Source of the DNA: an uncultured Clostridia bacterium
GTDB taxonomy: Bacteria > Bacillota > Clostridia > Christensenellales > Borkfalkiaceae
Assembly (NCBI GenBank): GCA_947588985.1
Contig: CANQBG010000002.1
Coordinates: 1 to 64,000, forward strand
Length of the DNA: 64,000 nt
Reading direction: 5' to 3'
How positions within the stretch are numbered: position 1 is the first letter of the stretch; each line of letters opens with the position of its first letter. The notes under the pieces are model-generated. The model was not told the DNA's origin. It saw only the letters and a list, made by a program, of their open reading frames with translations, and did not search any database. Made by a program: the position numbers and the translations under genes. This document shows positions 34,855 to 42,937 of the stretch, one piece after another.

Positions 34855-35349
34855 CTACTTTCTTTTGGACAAAAGGACTGCTGCGGCGACGAGGACAAGA
34901 GCGGCGAGACCAAGCAGGAAAATGCCGCCCATCGCAGGCGTGAGCGTGATCACCGATGTGATCGCCTGCGTTTTTTCTTCCTTGGGCAATGTGAAAAGCA
35001 CGATGGCAACTGCGAGCAAGAGCGCGGCGATAACGCCGAGAACAGATAACAGCAATATCCGCAATCCTCTTCCCCTGTCCCTCTTTCGCCCGGCCAAGCC
35101 TCCATCTTCTTCGGGCAATTTGGAATTCTTTTCTTCCAAAGCAGTATCGTCCCCCGTTTCCAAGAGGTCGTCCACGCGGACGCCCAACGCCTCGCAGAGT
35201 TGTTTGAGCTTATAGGCGTCGGGCGTGGCCTTGTCGTTCTCCCAATTGGAAATGGTTTGCCGCGACACCGCAAGCATTTCCGCGAGGGCTTCCTGAGAGA
35301 GCCCCCTTGCTTCGCGCAGCCGCCAAATTTTTTCGCCCAAGTTCTTCAT
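34855..35349 (-). CDS. XRE family regulator with C-terminal membrane segments
   Basis: 164 residues. The HTH_3 domain occupies residues ~5-60 (LREARGLSQEALAEMLAVSRQTISNWENDKATPD); a charged linker leads to two membrane segments (~98-120 and ~135-160). Such membrane-tethered HTH proteins may sense envelope state. Its ATG overlaps the stop of the upstream membrane-protein gene (ATGA), so the two are made together. Confidence 0.88.
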   Translation of the reverse strand: MKNLGEKIWRLREARGLSQEALAEMLAVSRQTISNWENDKATPDAYKLKQLCEALGVRVDDLLETGDDTALEEKNSKLPEEDGGLAGRKRDRGRGLRILLLSVLGVIAALLLAVAIVLFTLPKEEKTQAITSVITLTPAMGGIFLLGLAALVLVAAAVLLSKRK

Positions 35350-35621
35350 GAGGAAAGTATATCACGTTGATCGCGTTTTTGCAACCGTTTGCTTGCGACC
35401 CTGCGCGCGACGCGCCATGCGACAAACCATGCAAGCAGAATGGCCAAAACGCCGACGCTGTAGAATAGGATCGGCAATACGAAGGCCGCCCATGTCGGGA
35501 AACTCGTCGTCGCGGGCTCCCATGTAGCTTCGGCAACGATCCATGCAACACCGCCATGGATCAGTCCGACAATGATTCCGGCGAGCGCCGCGATCCCGAA
35601 CGCGAGATGAAGTTTTTTCAT
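35346..35621 (-). CDS. Small membrane protein partner of the XRE gene
   Basis: 91 residues with two membrane segments (LHLAFGIAALAGIIVGLIHG and VLPILFYSVGVLAILLAWF) and a strongly basic C-terminal tail. AAAAGGAGGA precedes the ATG at 35621. A candidate promoter TTGTTT-17-TACAAT lies on the minus strand at ~35641-35669, its spacer holding a GCGGATCCGC-like palindrome. No known family is recognised. Confidence 0.7.
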   Translation of the reverse strand: MKKLHLAFGIAALAGIIVGLIHGGVAWIVAEATWEPATTSFPTWAAFVLPILFYSVGVLAILLAWFVAWRVARRVASKRLQKRDQRDILSS

Positions 35622-35764
35622 GCTGTTCCTCCTTTTTCTCCATTGTAGCGCGGATCCCCGCATAAAACAAGAAAAGATCTTTGTCAATTGGGCAAACTTC
35701 TTTTTCAAAGATACGAATTTGCCCTCTTTGGAGCCGTGCGCCCGCAACCGAGCGAAAAATCGGG

Positions 35765-35793
35765 TTGCATTTCGGGAAAAAGTGTGATACAAT
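35765..35793 (+). promoter_or_regulatory. Promoter of the 35823 gene
   Basis: TTGCAT (35765-35770), 17 nt spacer, TACAAT (35788-35793); AAGGAGGG follows before the ATG. Confidence 0.7.
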
Positions 35794-35822
35794 ATCCCCG
35801 GGTAACAAGGAGGGACCGCACC

Positions 35823-36377
35823 ATGAACAGAAAACAGGAAAAGCGGGAACTGCGCGAATACATCGAGCGCATCCGCGACGAAGAGGGCTATGCCGTGGTG
35901 GACGTCGATCTCGAGAACGTCGCGCTCTACGATCCCCTCAGCCTCAAGGGCGAGAAGGACCTTGCGGGGGAAATTTACGATTACATCGAGGCGCAGACCA
36001 ACATCATCCCCGCCATGGTCCCCCTCCGCGTCCGTCTGCACGGGAAATTCACCCCCGAAGAGCAGGAGGACATCCAGAAGATGATGCACCGGCATTATGT
36101 GATGAAGTCCTTCGATCTCTCGTGGGACCGCGTGGCCAACCTCAGGAAGATGATCCTGCTCGCCGTCTTTGGCGCCGCCGTGCTCGCCGTCTACCTCTAT
36201 CTCGCGCTCACCTCGGAAAACGCGCTCATGACGGAGGTGCTCTCCGTCGTCGGCTCCTTCTCCCTATGGGAGGCCGCCGACGCCCTCCTCTTAGAGCGGC
36301 CGCACCTGAGGCGCGAACAGCAGAATAACCGCCAAAGCTTGGAGGCGCGCATCGAGTTTGTGAACGACGGCGCATAA
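35823..36377 (+). CDS. Conserved-looking membrane protein, function unknown
   Basis: 184 residues from the ATG at 35823. The first ~100 residues are soluble and highly charged (KQEKRELREYIERIRDEEGY); one hydrophobic segment lies at ~103-122 and a weaker one at ~130-150; the tail is polar. I do not recognise the family. It lies 145 nt upstream of another unknown gene with its own promoter. The start is supported by AAGGAGGG and a promoter. Confidence 0.7.
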   Translation: MNRKQEKRELREYIERIRDEEGYAVVDVDLENVALYDPLSLKGEKDLAGEIYDYIEAQTNIIPAMVPLRVRLHGKFTPEEQEDIQKMMHRHYVMKSFDLSWDRVANLRKMILLAVFGAAVLAVYLYLALTSENALMTEVLSVVGSFSLWEAADALLLERPHLRREQQNNRQSLEARIEFVNDGA

Positions 36378-36404
36378 AAATTTGAAAAACTTTTCCCCGC
36401 CATC

Positions 36405-36432
36405 TTGACAATCTCCCCCGTTGCGGTATAAA
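36405..36432 (+). promoter_or_regulatory. Promoter of the 36523 gene
   Basis: TTGACA (36405-36410), 16 nt spacer, TATAAA (36427-36432). The leader would be ~85 nt long. Confidence 0.7.
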
Positions 36433-36522
36433 ATGAAGATGAGCCCGGCCGCTTCCCGCGCGGAGTTTCCCGCGGAGATTTGCTGCGGAACAGGCACGGG
36501 CAATCCGAGAGGGGGAAAAGGT

Positions 36523-37029
36523 ATGACGATCACATTTTACGAATACGGCAACGAGGTCATGTTCAACAAGCAGGACATCGCGGCGGCGCACACCCAATGG
36601 GAGGAGGAGATCTCCGTCGGGGACAAGGTGCACTACCACGATTCCGCCCACGGCACGCGGCCGGTGGGGAAAGTCGTCTCCGTCTCGCCGCAACGCGAAT
36701 ATCTCATGCTGCGGCTGGCGGGGTATGAGCGCTTCGTCATCGTGCGCAAGCTCTCGCTCCACGAGTATATCGTGCTGAAATCGGATATCGCGGCCATGCT
36801 CGAGACCTCGGGGAAGCAGTACTATGAGGGCACGGCAGACCTCTGCGACGTCTTTTGGACGCTCGACCCCGACGGCGGCGAACACGCCGTGTTCGTGTGG
36901 TATCTCCACGATGAAAAGAAGGTCTCGTGCGACGTCGTCAACCTGCAGGACTACAACCACTACAAGAGCACGCGGCCCGCGGGCGAGCTCGTCGCCCACA
37001 TCAGCGGGAGATACGAATTGGAGCCCTGA
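36523..37029 (+). CDS. Soluble protein of unknown function
   Basis: 168 residues from the ATG at 36523 (GAGAGGGGG upstream). No signal peptide or membrane segment. The sequence alternates short beta-like stretches (ISVGDKVHYHDSAHGTRPVG, EYLMLRLAGYERFVIVRKLS) and acidic loops, suggesting a small barrel-like domain. I do not recognise the family. It ends ~95 nt before a shared bidirectional terminator. Confidence 0.65.
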   Translation: MTITFYEYGNEVMFNKQDIAAAHTQWEEEISVGDKVHYHDSAHGTRPVGKVVSVSPQREYLMLRLAGYERFVIVRKLSLHEYIVLKSDIAAMLETSGKQYYEGTADLCDVFWTLDPDGGEHAVFVWYLHDEKKVSCDVVNLQDYNHYKSTRPAGELVAHISGRYELEP

Positions 37030-37121
37030 GGGCCCCTTCCTCCGCGGTAATTTTCGCGCTCCGAAGGCTTTCCCGCACAAAACCGCTTCGCCGCGCCGAT
37101 GAGAATACTTCAGTCACACGC

Positions 37122-37160
37122 AAAACCCCCGTACCATGTCTGCGGTACGGGGGTTTGGTT
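37122..37160. terminator. Bidirectional terminator
   Basis: AACCCCCGTACC pairs with GGTACGGGGGTT (arms ~37123-37135 and 37144-37156), loop ATGTCTGC, with T-rich tails on both strands. It serves the convergent 36523 and PlsC-like genes. The loop side carries an ACCATGTCTG motif copy. Confidence 0.85.
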
Positions 37161-37169
37161 TTCACTTTT

Positions 37170-38447
37170 TTAGGAATTCCCCTTGGCGCGCTCCAAGGCG
37201 AGGGCGTAGATCTCCTCCGTCGCGAAGGAGAGCTTGGTGATCTGATCGCGGAGGCCGACGGGGTGCAGCCAGAAGCTGTCGTCGTTCGTCGAGATGTCCA
37301 CGCTGTCCCCAAAGACGTTGCGCCAATACTTCTTCTTGCGGAAGGGGTAGTCGTATTCGATGTGGATGCTCTCGAGCTCCGTCCCCGCCCAATGGAGCGT
37401 CGTCGGCTCGCCGTAGGCGATGCATTCGAGCGTCGTGCCCTCCGTATCCTGCGTAAGCGTTCCCGTGCCTTGGTCGTAGAACCGCTTGGCGTTGGGCAGG
37501 GTGTGGACGGTGACATCGCTGCGGAAGAAATACTTGCCCGTGCGCACCTCCTCGCGTACGTTTTGCCGCTCCCACTTCATCCAATCGGGGATGTACGAAA
37601 ACTCCGTCTCGCCCTCCACGGCCTTGAGCTCGGAGAGCTCGCTCATCTCCCACGCCTTCTTGCACGCCTCGCACCACAGCCGCGTGCCCTTCGAATACAT
37701 CCCGAACTCCGTTCCGCAGTGCGGGCATTGGTAGAGGATGGAATGCAGGCCCTCGGCGCGGTTCGGGTTGGAGATGCGGATGTTGTTTTCGCGCTGATAG
37801 AGATAGTCGTCGCGCTGCATCTTCTCATAGATGCGGGCGTAGAGGTCTTGCCACGAGACGGTCGCGAGCTCGTCCGTGCGGGCGATACATTCGAGTTCGG
37901 CGCGGAGGGGGATCTTCTGCTCGGGCTTGTTCCACTGCGGCGCGGCGACGAAGGTGCCGTACATCCGCAGAACGACGAGGGGCACCTTCATGAGCTTGGC
38001 CATCTTGGCGACGGCGGGCGGGATATACGAAGTCGTCCCGTCGAAGGAGTAGCGCGCCTCGGGATAGACGCAGACGATGCTCCCGTAGCGGTCGGCGCAG
38101 TACTTCATGTGGCGGATGAGGTGGTAGTCCTTCACGAATTTGCGCGTCGTGATGCAGCCGAGCTTGTGCATGAGATAGTCCCCCACGTCGCGCACGGCGT
38201 CGATGGCGACGACGTTGTTGGCGTTATGCGGCTTGACGGCCGTGAACATGACGGGGAAATCGAGCATGCTCGCGTGCGTCGCGAGGAGCAGATAGGGCGG
38301 CTCGACGCCCTCCATGCCGATCTTCTCCACCGTGACGGGGCGGCCCTTGAGGCGGGGCGTGATGGCGAGCGGCCACACGAGGTGCATCCAGAACTTGCTC
38401 GGCTTTTGCGGTTTCTTGGAAAAATCGTAGCGTTTGATCGGTTTCAT
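37170..38447 (-). CDS. PlsC-like acyltransferase with zinc ribbon
   Basis: 425 residues. The N-terminal acyltransferase domain has the HX4D motif HASMLD (residues ~58-63) and a block III-like PEARYSFDGTTS (~130), as in 1-acylglycerol-3-phosphate acyltransferases. A CPHC...CEAC zinc ribbon follows at ~240-265, then a ~160-residue C-terminal domain (EFSYIPDWMKWERQNVREEV) that I do not recognise. It is about twice the length of plain PlsC. It probably transfers acyl chains to a lipid at the inner membrane; the fused part suggests regulation or another acceptor. AGAGAGA precedes ATG. Confidence 0.82.
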   Translation of the reverse strand: MKPIKRYDFSKKPQKPSKFWMHLVWPLAITPRLKGRPVTVEKIGMEGVEPPYLLLATHASMLDFPVMFTAVKPHNANNVVAIDAVRDVGDYLMHKLGCITTRKFVKDYHLIRHMKYCADRYGSIVCVYPEARYSFDGTTSYIPPAVAKMAKLMKVPLVVLRMYGTFVAAPQWNKPEQKIPLRAELECIARTDELATVSWQDLYARIYEKMQRDDYLYQRENNIRISNPNRAEGLHSILYQCPHCGTEFGMYSKGTRLWCEACKKAWEMSELSELKAVEGETEFSYIPDWMKWERQNVREEVRTGKYFFRSDVTVHTLPNAKRFYDQGTGTLTQDTEGTTLECIAYGEPTTLHWAGTELESIHIEYDYPFRKKKYWRNVFGDSVDISTNDDSFWLHPVGLRDQITKLSFATEEIYALALERAKGNS

Positions 38448-38532
38448 ATTCTCTCTTCTCGTTTGTTAATTTGTTTTACTATTCCCATTATATCATACCC
38501 GCCGCGCGCTGTCAATCCCTCCGGCGGAAAAA

Positions 38533-39117
38533 TCACAAAAGGCCCTCGAGGAGGATCTTGAGCCCGATCGCGATGAGCACGCACCCGCCGACGAGCTTGG
38601 CCTTCTCCGCAAACTTATCCCCGAGCTTCCGCCCGAGAAGCACGGCGCAAAGCGAGAGGCAAAATGTGATGACGCCGATCAAAACCGAACACCAGATCGC
38701 GGACATGGGTAGGCCGTTTTCCGTCTCGATGGCGAGAAAGGTGACGCCGACGGCGAGCGCGTCGAGGCTCGTGGCCACCCCTTGCAGGGCGATCTCCCCC
38801 CATGCGGCGGGGCGAGGGGGTCTCTCTTCGCCCTTCTTTCTGCGCTCGAGAAAGAATTCCGCCACGGCCTTCCCGCCGACGACGGCAAGCAGCAAAAAGG
38901 AGAGTATGGGGGCGATCTTTTCCACGAGAGCGGTGAAGATGCCGCCGAAAAAGTACCCCGCGATGGGCATGAGGCACTGCATGAGGCCGAAGGTGGCCGC
39001 AATGAGCGCGATTTTGATCCATTTCATGCGCGGCTCGGCCATCCCGTCCGTCATGGCCGCCGCAAAGGCGTCCATCGAGAGCGCAACGCCGATGAGCACA
39101 ACTTCCCAGATCGTCAT
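38533..39117 (-). CDS. mntP: Manganese efflux pump MntP
   Basis: 194 residues with six membrane segments in two repeats, each with the conserved Asp: LSMDAFAAAMTDG and TSLDALAVGVTFLAI. It exports Mn2+ to prevent toxicity. A yybP-ykoY riboswitch with its own promoter precedes it, matching the known control of mntP genes by Mn2+. An A/G-rich ribosome site lies before ATG. Confidence 0.95.
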   Translation of the reverse strand: MTIWEVVLIGVALSMDAFAAAMTDGMAEPRMKWIKIALIAATFGLMQCLMPIAGYFFGGIFTALVEKIAPILSFLLLAVVGGKAVAEFFLERRKKGEERPPRPAAWGEIALQGVATSLDALAVGVTFLAIETENGLPMSAIWCSVLIGVITFCLSLCAVLLGRKLGDKFAEKAKLVGGCVLIAIGLKILLEGLL

Positions 39118-39162
39118 GATTAGCTCCGTCTCCCCTTCCTCTTAATCTATCTTTGCGGGGAT

Positions 39163-39285
39163 AAAAAAAGACTTACGCACGCAAAAAAACGTGCATAAGT
39201 CTCACCGTTTCATGCAGAACCCGCGAAAAATTCGCAGTCTGTGGACTCTGCCGCCCGCAAGACGGGCCGATTACTCCCCTATGTT
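39163..39285 (-). promoter_or_regulatory. yybP-ykoY (Mn2+) riboswitch upstream of mntP
   Basis: On the minus strand the leader begins with GGGGAGTA (complement at 39272-39279), and near its end has GGTGAGACTTATGCACG, the two conserved ends of the yybP-ykoY aptamer. The 3' aptamer strand is part of a terminator stem (arms 39170-39182 and 39190-39202) followed by seven T. Mn2+ binding should disrupt the terminator and allow mntP expression. Confidence 0.85.
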
Positions 39286-39291
39286 TCCCCG

Positions 39292-39320
39292 ATTATACCA
39301 TATTCGGCGGCCGCTGTCAA
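39292..39320 (-). promoter_or_regulatory. mntP promoter
   Basis: On the minus strand TTGACA (39315-39320), 17 nt spacer, TATAAT (39292-39297): full consensus, starting the riboswitch RNA near 39285. Confidence 0.85.
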
Positions 39321-39574
39321 CGGTTTTCGAGCTTTTTCTCGATGCTCCGCGCGCGGTTCACGGGGACGGGCGCCGTCTGCCGGGTACACGTCTCCACGCG
39401 CACCACCACTCCTTCCGTGAGGTCCCCCTCCCTTCCGAAGGGAACGAGCACCCGATCCCCCGCCTCCACCATAAGGGGCGCGAGATACCAGCAAGGCGTG
39501 CCGTGCACGTCCACTTTGGCAAAGAGCATGGGGCCGTTGTCGGCAAGTACGCCGCCGGAGAGAGAATGGATCAT
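39317..39574 (-). CDS. Small protein resembling the PriA N-terminal (3'-DNA-end binding) domain
   Basis: 85 residues from the ATG at 39574 (AAGGAG 7 nt upstream). The core WYLAPLMVEAGDRVLVPFG followed by LTEGVVVRVE looks like the small barrel that begins helicase PriA, where GDRVLVPFG is typical. No helicase part follows, so it is a stand-alone domain or an independent small-barrel protein. It follows the cardiolipin synthase gene by 16 nt on the same strand. Confidence 0.55.
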   Translation of the reverse strand: MIHSLSGGVLADNGPMLFAKVDVHGTPCWYLAPLMVEAGDRVLVPFGREGDLTEGVVVRVETCTRQTAPVPVNRARSIEKKLENR

Positions 39575-39590
39575 GGTTTTCTCCTTTCGA

Positions 39591-41171
39591 TCAGAACATC
39601 GGGGCAAAGATCTTGGCGAGTTCGCAGAGGCCGCGCGTCACCACGTTGCGCTTGGCGTCCTTCTCCGTCTGCTCGGCCGAGACCGCAAAGGTGGATACCA
39701 TGTCCGCCTTCACCTGCATGACAGCCGCCGAACGGTATAACAGTACGGCGTTTTCGAAGTGGTGCAAAAACGAGCGGTAGTCGAAGTTGATGGTCCCCAC
39801 CACGGCGATCTCGTCGTCTGCGAGCATCATCTTGGCGTGGACGAAGCCGGGCGTGTATTCATAAATGTGCACGCCCCCCTTGATGAGGCCCATGTAGTTG
39901 GACCGCGTGAGCGCAAAGACGAGCTTCTTATCGGGGATGTGCGGCGTTAAGATGCGCACATCCACGCCCCGCTTCACGGCCGAGACGAGGGCCTCGCGCA
40001 TGCGGTAGTCGATGATGAGATAGGGCGTGAAGATCCAGACGTATTTGCGCGCTTCATTCAAAATGTTGATATACACGTCCTCCCCGAGGTGTCTGCCGTA
40101 GAGCGGGTAGGGCCCGTCGCCGTAGGGCTGGACGTAGCCCATCTCCGCAAAGACCTCATGCTTTGCGGGGATATACTGCTCCGGATCGACAGACTGCCGC
40201 GTCCGGATGCCGTACATGCGCAAGAAGGAGAGCGTGAGGTTGTTGACGGCCTCCCCCTCGAGCCGCACGGCCGTGTCCTTCCAATAGCCGAAGGGATGGG
40301 TGGCGTTGATGTATTCGTCCGCGAGGTTGAGCCCGCCCGTGTAGCCTACCTTCCCGTCGATGACGGCGATCTTCCTGTGGTCGCGGTTGTTGTGGACGTT
40401 GGTGACGACGGGCACGAAGGGATTGAACTTCTCGCACGCGATGCCCTTCTTTTGCAGCGTCTTATGATAGTCGAAGCGGACCTTGCCCATGCAGCCGATG
40501 TCATCGTACATGACCCGCACCTCTACGCCCGCCTTGGCCTTCTCCTCGAGCACTTCGAGGACGCGATCCCAACACTTCCCCCGCTCGATGATGAAGTATT
40601 CGAGGAAGATAAACTTCTGCGCGCGCTTTAAGTCCTCTAAAAGGCGCGGAAGCATGTCCTCGCCCGAGGGGAAGTATTCCGTGCGCGTCCCACGGTGGGG
40701 AATGGCGGAGGGGTTGGCGGCAGTCAAAGCGACGCTCACCGCCGCCCAGTGCGCCATCTCGACGTGCAGCGTATCGCGGCTTATGGAGGGCGCCTCGAAG
40801 CGGCCGGTGTCCTCCCCGAGTTTTTGATAGAGCCGGCGCGTCCTGCGCGAGGGGCGGTAAGAGGAGAAGGTGGCATAGAGGGCGACGCCCAAGAGGTTGA
40901 GCGCGATGATGCACAGAAGCCACGGGATCTTGGTCTCGGGGACCATGTCGCGATTGGCGGCGTGGAGCACCGTGGCGATGTCGATGAGCCACGCGAGCGC
41001 GGTGATCGCGACGGTGACGTAGGGCTCCGAAGCGGGGAAGGCCCACACGATGAGCGCATCCAACCAATAGACCCCGACGATGATGGCCGCCACAAAGAGC
41101 AGGAAGAGCGCGATGATGGTGAGCGCGACAAGGGAAAACCGGCTGAAAATTTTCTTAACGAGTTTTTTCAT
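39591..41171 (-). CDS. cls: Cardiolipin synthase (phospholipase D family)
   Basis: 526 residues. Two N-terminal membrane segments (~12-32 and ~40-60) precede two HKD domains: NNRDHRKIAVIDGKVGYTGG and FVHAKMMLADDEIAVVGTIN. It joins two phosphatidylglycerols into cardiolipin at the membrane. Its start overlaps the stop of the upstream LRR-like gene (ATGA). N-terminal extension and length match ClsA-type enzymes. Confidence 0.93.
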   Translation of the reverse strand: MKKLVKKIFSRFSLVALTIIALFLLFVAAIIVGVYWLDALIVWAFPASEPYVTVAITALAWLIDIATVLHAANRDMVPETKIPWLLCIIALNLLGVALYATFSSYRPSRRTRRLYQKLGEDTGRFEAPSISRDTLHVEMAHWAAVSVALTAANPSAIPHRGTRTEYFPSGEDMLPRLLEDLKRAQKFIFLEYFIIERGKCWDRVLEVLEEKAKAGVEVRVMYDDIGCMGKVRFDYHKTLQKKGIACEKFNPFVPVVTNVHNNRDHRKIAVIDGKVGYTGGLNLADEYINATHPFGYWKDTAVRLEGEAVNNLTLSFLRMYGIRTRQSVDPEQYIPAKHEVFAEMGYVQPYGDGPYPLYGRHLGEDVYINILNEARKYVWIFTPYLIIDYRMREALVSAVKRGVDVRILTPHIPDKKLVFALTRSNYMGLIKGGVHIYEYTPGFVHAKMMLADDEIAVVGTINFDYRSFLHHFENAVLLYRSAAVMQVKADMVSTFAVSAEQTEKDAKRNVVTRGLCELAKIFAPMF

Positions 41172-42229
41172 GACTGCTTCGTTTCCTCCCTTTCGTAGGA
41201 ACGTTCATAGAGATAGAGGCCGCCCTGCGCGGTGACGCGGTAGCCCGAAAGCGCGAGGTCTCCCCGCGTGCAGACGACGGTCTCCACCGCCGCGCCGTCG
41301 AAGGCGTGGGGCGAGAGGTCCTCGGGCAAAATCCCCGAAAGATCGACTTTTTTCAGCGTACAGCCGTAGAAGGCTTGGTCTGCAATGATGCCGTGCAACA
41401 CCGTTACATAGGCCAGCGTCTCGGGCATGGTATGCCCGTCGCTCGTCTCGAAGAGTTCACGAAGCCCCTCTCCGGCGGCGCCGCGGAGCACGGGCAGCGT
41501 GAGGGAGACGAGCTCTTCACACGGCGAGAGCGCGCCCGTATCCAAGAAATCGCATGCTCCCACGGTGAGCTCCGTCTGCTTGGGCGCCGCCGCGATGAGC
41601 CGTCTCCCGCCCGGCGTATCCAAATAGAGCGCGCTGCCGTCCGTAACATAGGGCGGCTCCGCAAGGAAGCGGACTACGGCGCTCCCCTTGAGGTCGCCCG
41701 GGCCCACTTCCGCCTCCGCGCAGACGCGCAGCACGGTCGCTCCCGCCATTTTGAGGTACCCCGCCGGGAAGGAGCCCGCAAGCAGACTGACGCGGTCCGC
41801 CGTGCGGTCTGCGGTGAGCCGGACGGCGTTTTCCCGGATGCAAAACGTCCCGTCGGCATAGTAGGTATCCCGCCCGAATTCGGCCATGATTGCGGCGTGT
41901 TCGATGGGTTTCAGGCCACCCATGTCCAAGAGATAGAGCTCGGAAAGCGTTCCCGTGCGCAAAATTTCCACCGCCGCACGGAAGGCTTCTCCCGTCTCGA
42001 TATAGCCCCGCCGCGTCCCGTCCCGGAGTGAAATCGTCCCGTCCTCCTCCACGCCGCACACGGCGGAATAGGCCTCGGCATAGGGCGTAAGCCGCGCGCC
42101 GTCCTCCCATACGCAGAGAACGTCGCTCTCCCCCGCATGGGGCCGGAAGCTGAGCCCCGCCGCAATCACCGCGCCGAGCAAGACGAGCACGGCAAAGCCG
42201 CAGAGGAGGCCGTCTCTCAGTCGTCCCAT
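41168..42229 (-). CDS. Membrane-anchored protein with LRR_5/BspA-like pattern
   Basis: 353 residues: one N-terminal membrane segment (LLCGFAVLVLLGAVIAAGL) and an outside part. The C-terminal ~70 residues (IIADQAFYGCTLKKVDLSG... HAFDGAAVETVVC) follow the BspA-type leucine-rich repeat rhythm of 'aF.gc.L..v.l'. The middle is unrecognised. It overlaps the end of trmL by 13 nt and the start of cls by four, so the three form one transcription unit. Its role is unknown. Confidence 0.65.
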   Translation of the reverse strand: MGRLRDGLLCGFAVLVLLGAVIAAGLSFRPHAGESDVLCVWEDGARLTPYAEAYSAVCGVEEDGTISLRDGTRRGYIETGEAFRAAVEILRTGTLSELYLLDMGGLKPIEHAAIMAEFGRDTYYADGTFCIRENAVRLTADRTADRVSLLAGSFPAGYLKMAGATVLRVCAEAEVGPGDLKGSAVVRFLAEPPYVTDGSALYLDTPGGRRLIAAAPKQTELTVGACDFLDTGALSPCEELVSLTLPVLRGAAGEGLRELFETSDGHTMPETLAYVTVLHGIIADQAFYGCTLKKVDLSGILPEDLSPHAFDGAAVETVVCTRGDLALSGYRVTAQGGLYLYERSYEREETKQS

Positions 42230-42711
42230 TGCAGTCTGTGCAGGGCGCCCTTGGTCTCCATCCCCGCAAACGCATGGTGGCGCAGCCCTTCATAGACGGC
42301 GATCGCCACGCTGTTGGAGAGGTTGAGGGAGCGGCGCCCCTCGAGCATGGGGATGCGCACGCACCGCTCGCGGTTTGCCTTGAGGAGCTCTTCATCGAGC
42401 CCCGCCGTCTCCTTCCCGAATACGAGCGCGGCCCCTTCTGCGTAGGGGATCTCGTCGTATCGCTTCTCCGCCTTGGTCGTGAAGAAGTAGAAGGGCCCGC
42501 CAAGCGCGGAAAAGACCTCCGCGATGTTCTCATGGACCTCCACCTGCACGAGCGGCCAATAGTCGAGCCCCGCGCGCTTCAGATATTTATCGCTGATTTC
42601 AAACCCGAGCGGCCGAACGAGATGCAGCACGCACCCCGTCGCGGCACAGGTGCGGGCGATGTTCCCCGCGTTTTGCGGGATCTCGGGTTCTACGAGCACA
42701 ACGTGAAACAT
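42217..42711 (-). CDS. trmL: tRNA (cytidine/uridine-2'-O-)-methyltransferase TrmL
   Basis: 164 residues, SPOUT fold. FHVVLVEPEIPQNAGNIARTC is the diagnostic start; the knot region shows LVFGKETAGL, IPML and SLNLSNSVAIAVYE. It methylates the wobble base of tRNA-Leu isoacceptors. ATG 42711 is used: there is no Shine-Dalgarno site, but TTGCCA-17-TACAAT ends 6 nt before it, implying a leaderless mRNA. It is first gene of the trmL-LRR-cls unit. Confidence 0.95.
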   Translation of the reverse strand: MFHVVLVEPEIPQNAGNIARTCAATGCVLHLVRPLGFEISDKYLKRAGLDYWPLVQVEVHENIAEVFSALGGPFYFFTTKAEKRYDEIPYAEGAALVFGKETAGLDEELLKANRERCVRIPMLEGRRSLNLSNSVAIAVYEGLRHHAFAGMETKGALHRLQWDD

Positions 42712-42717
42712 GGCTCT

Positions 42718-42746
42718 ATTGTAATGCTTTTTTCGGATTTTGGCAA
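42718..42746 (-). promoter_or_regulatory. trmL promoter, leaderless layout
   Basis: On the minus strand TTGCCA (42741-42746), 17 nt spacer, TACAAT (42718-42723), 6 nt, then ATG. Confidence 0.75.
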
Positions 42747-42866
42747 GTACTTTGCAATGATTTTCCGAAAACCCGCCAAATTGCGCCTTTTTTTCGGGGA
42801 ACACGCCCCGCGGCGCGCCCCATCCCTTGCGCTCTTTTCGCGCCTTCCCACGGGAACGCTATACGC

Positions 42867-42897
42867 AAAAGGAGGGTCTCCCCGACGGAGTCCCTCC
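42867..42897 (-). terminator. sleB-ypeB terminator
   Basis: GGAGGG-T-CTCC (42871-42881) pairs with GGAG-T-CCCTCC (42887-42897) with one mismatch; TTTT follows on the minus strand. ATTTTTG on the plus side may make it bidirectional. Confidence 0.7.
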
Positions 42898-42937
42898 TCA
42901 TTTTTGAACGCTATTCCTCAGGCATGGTATGCCCGTT

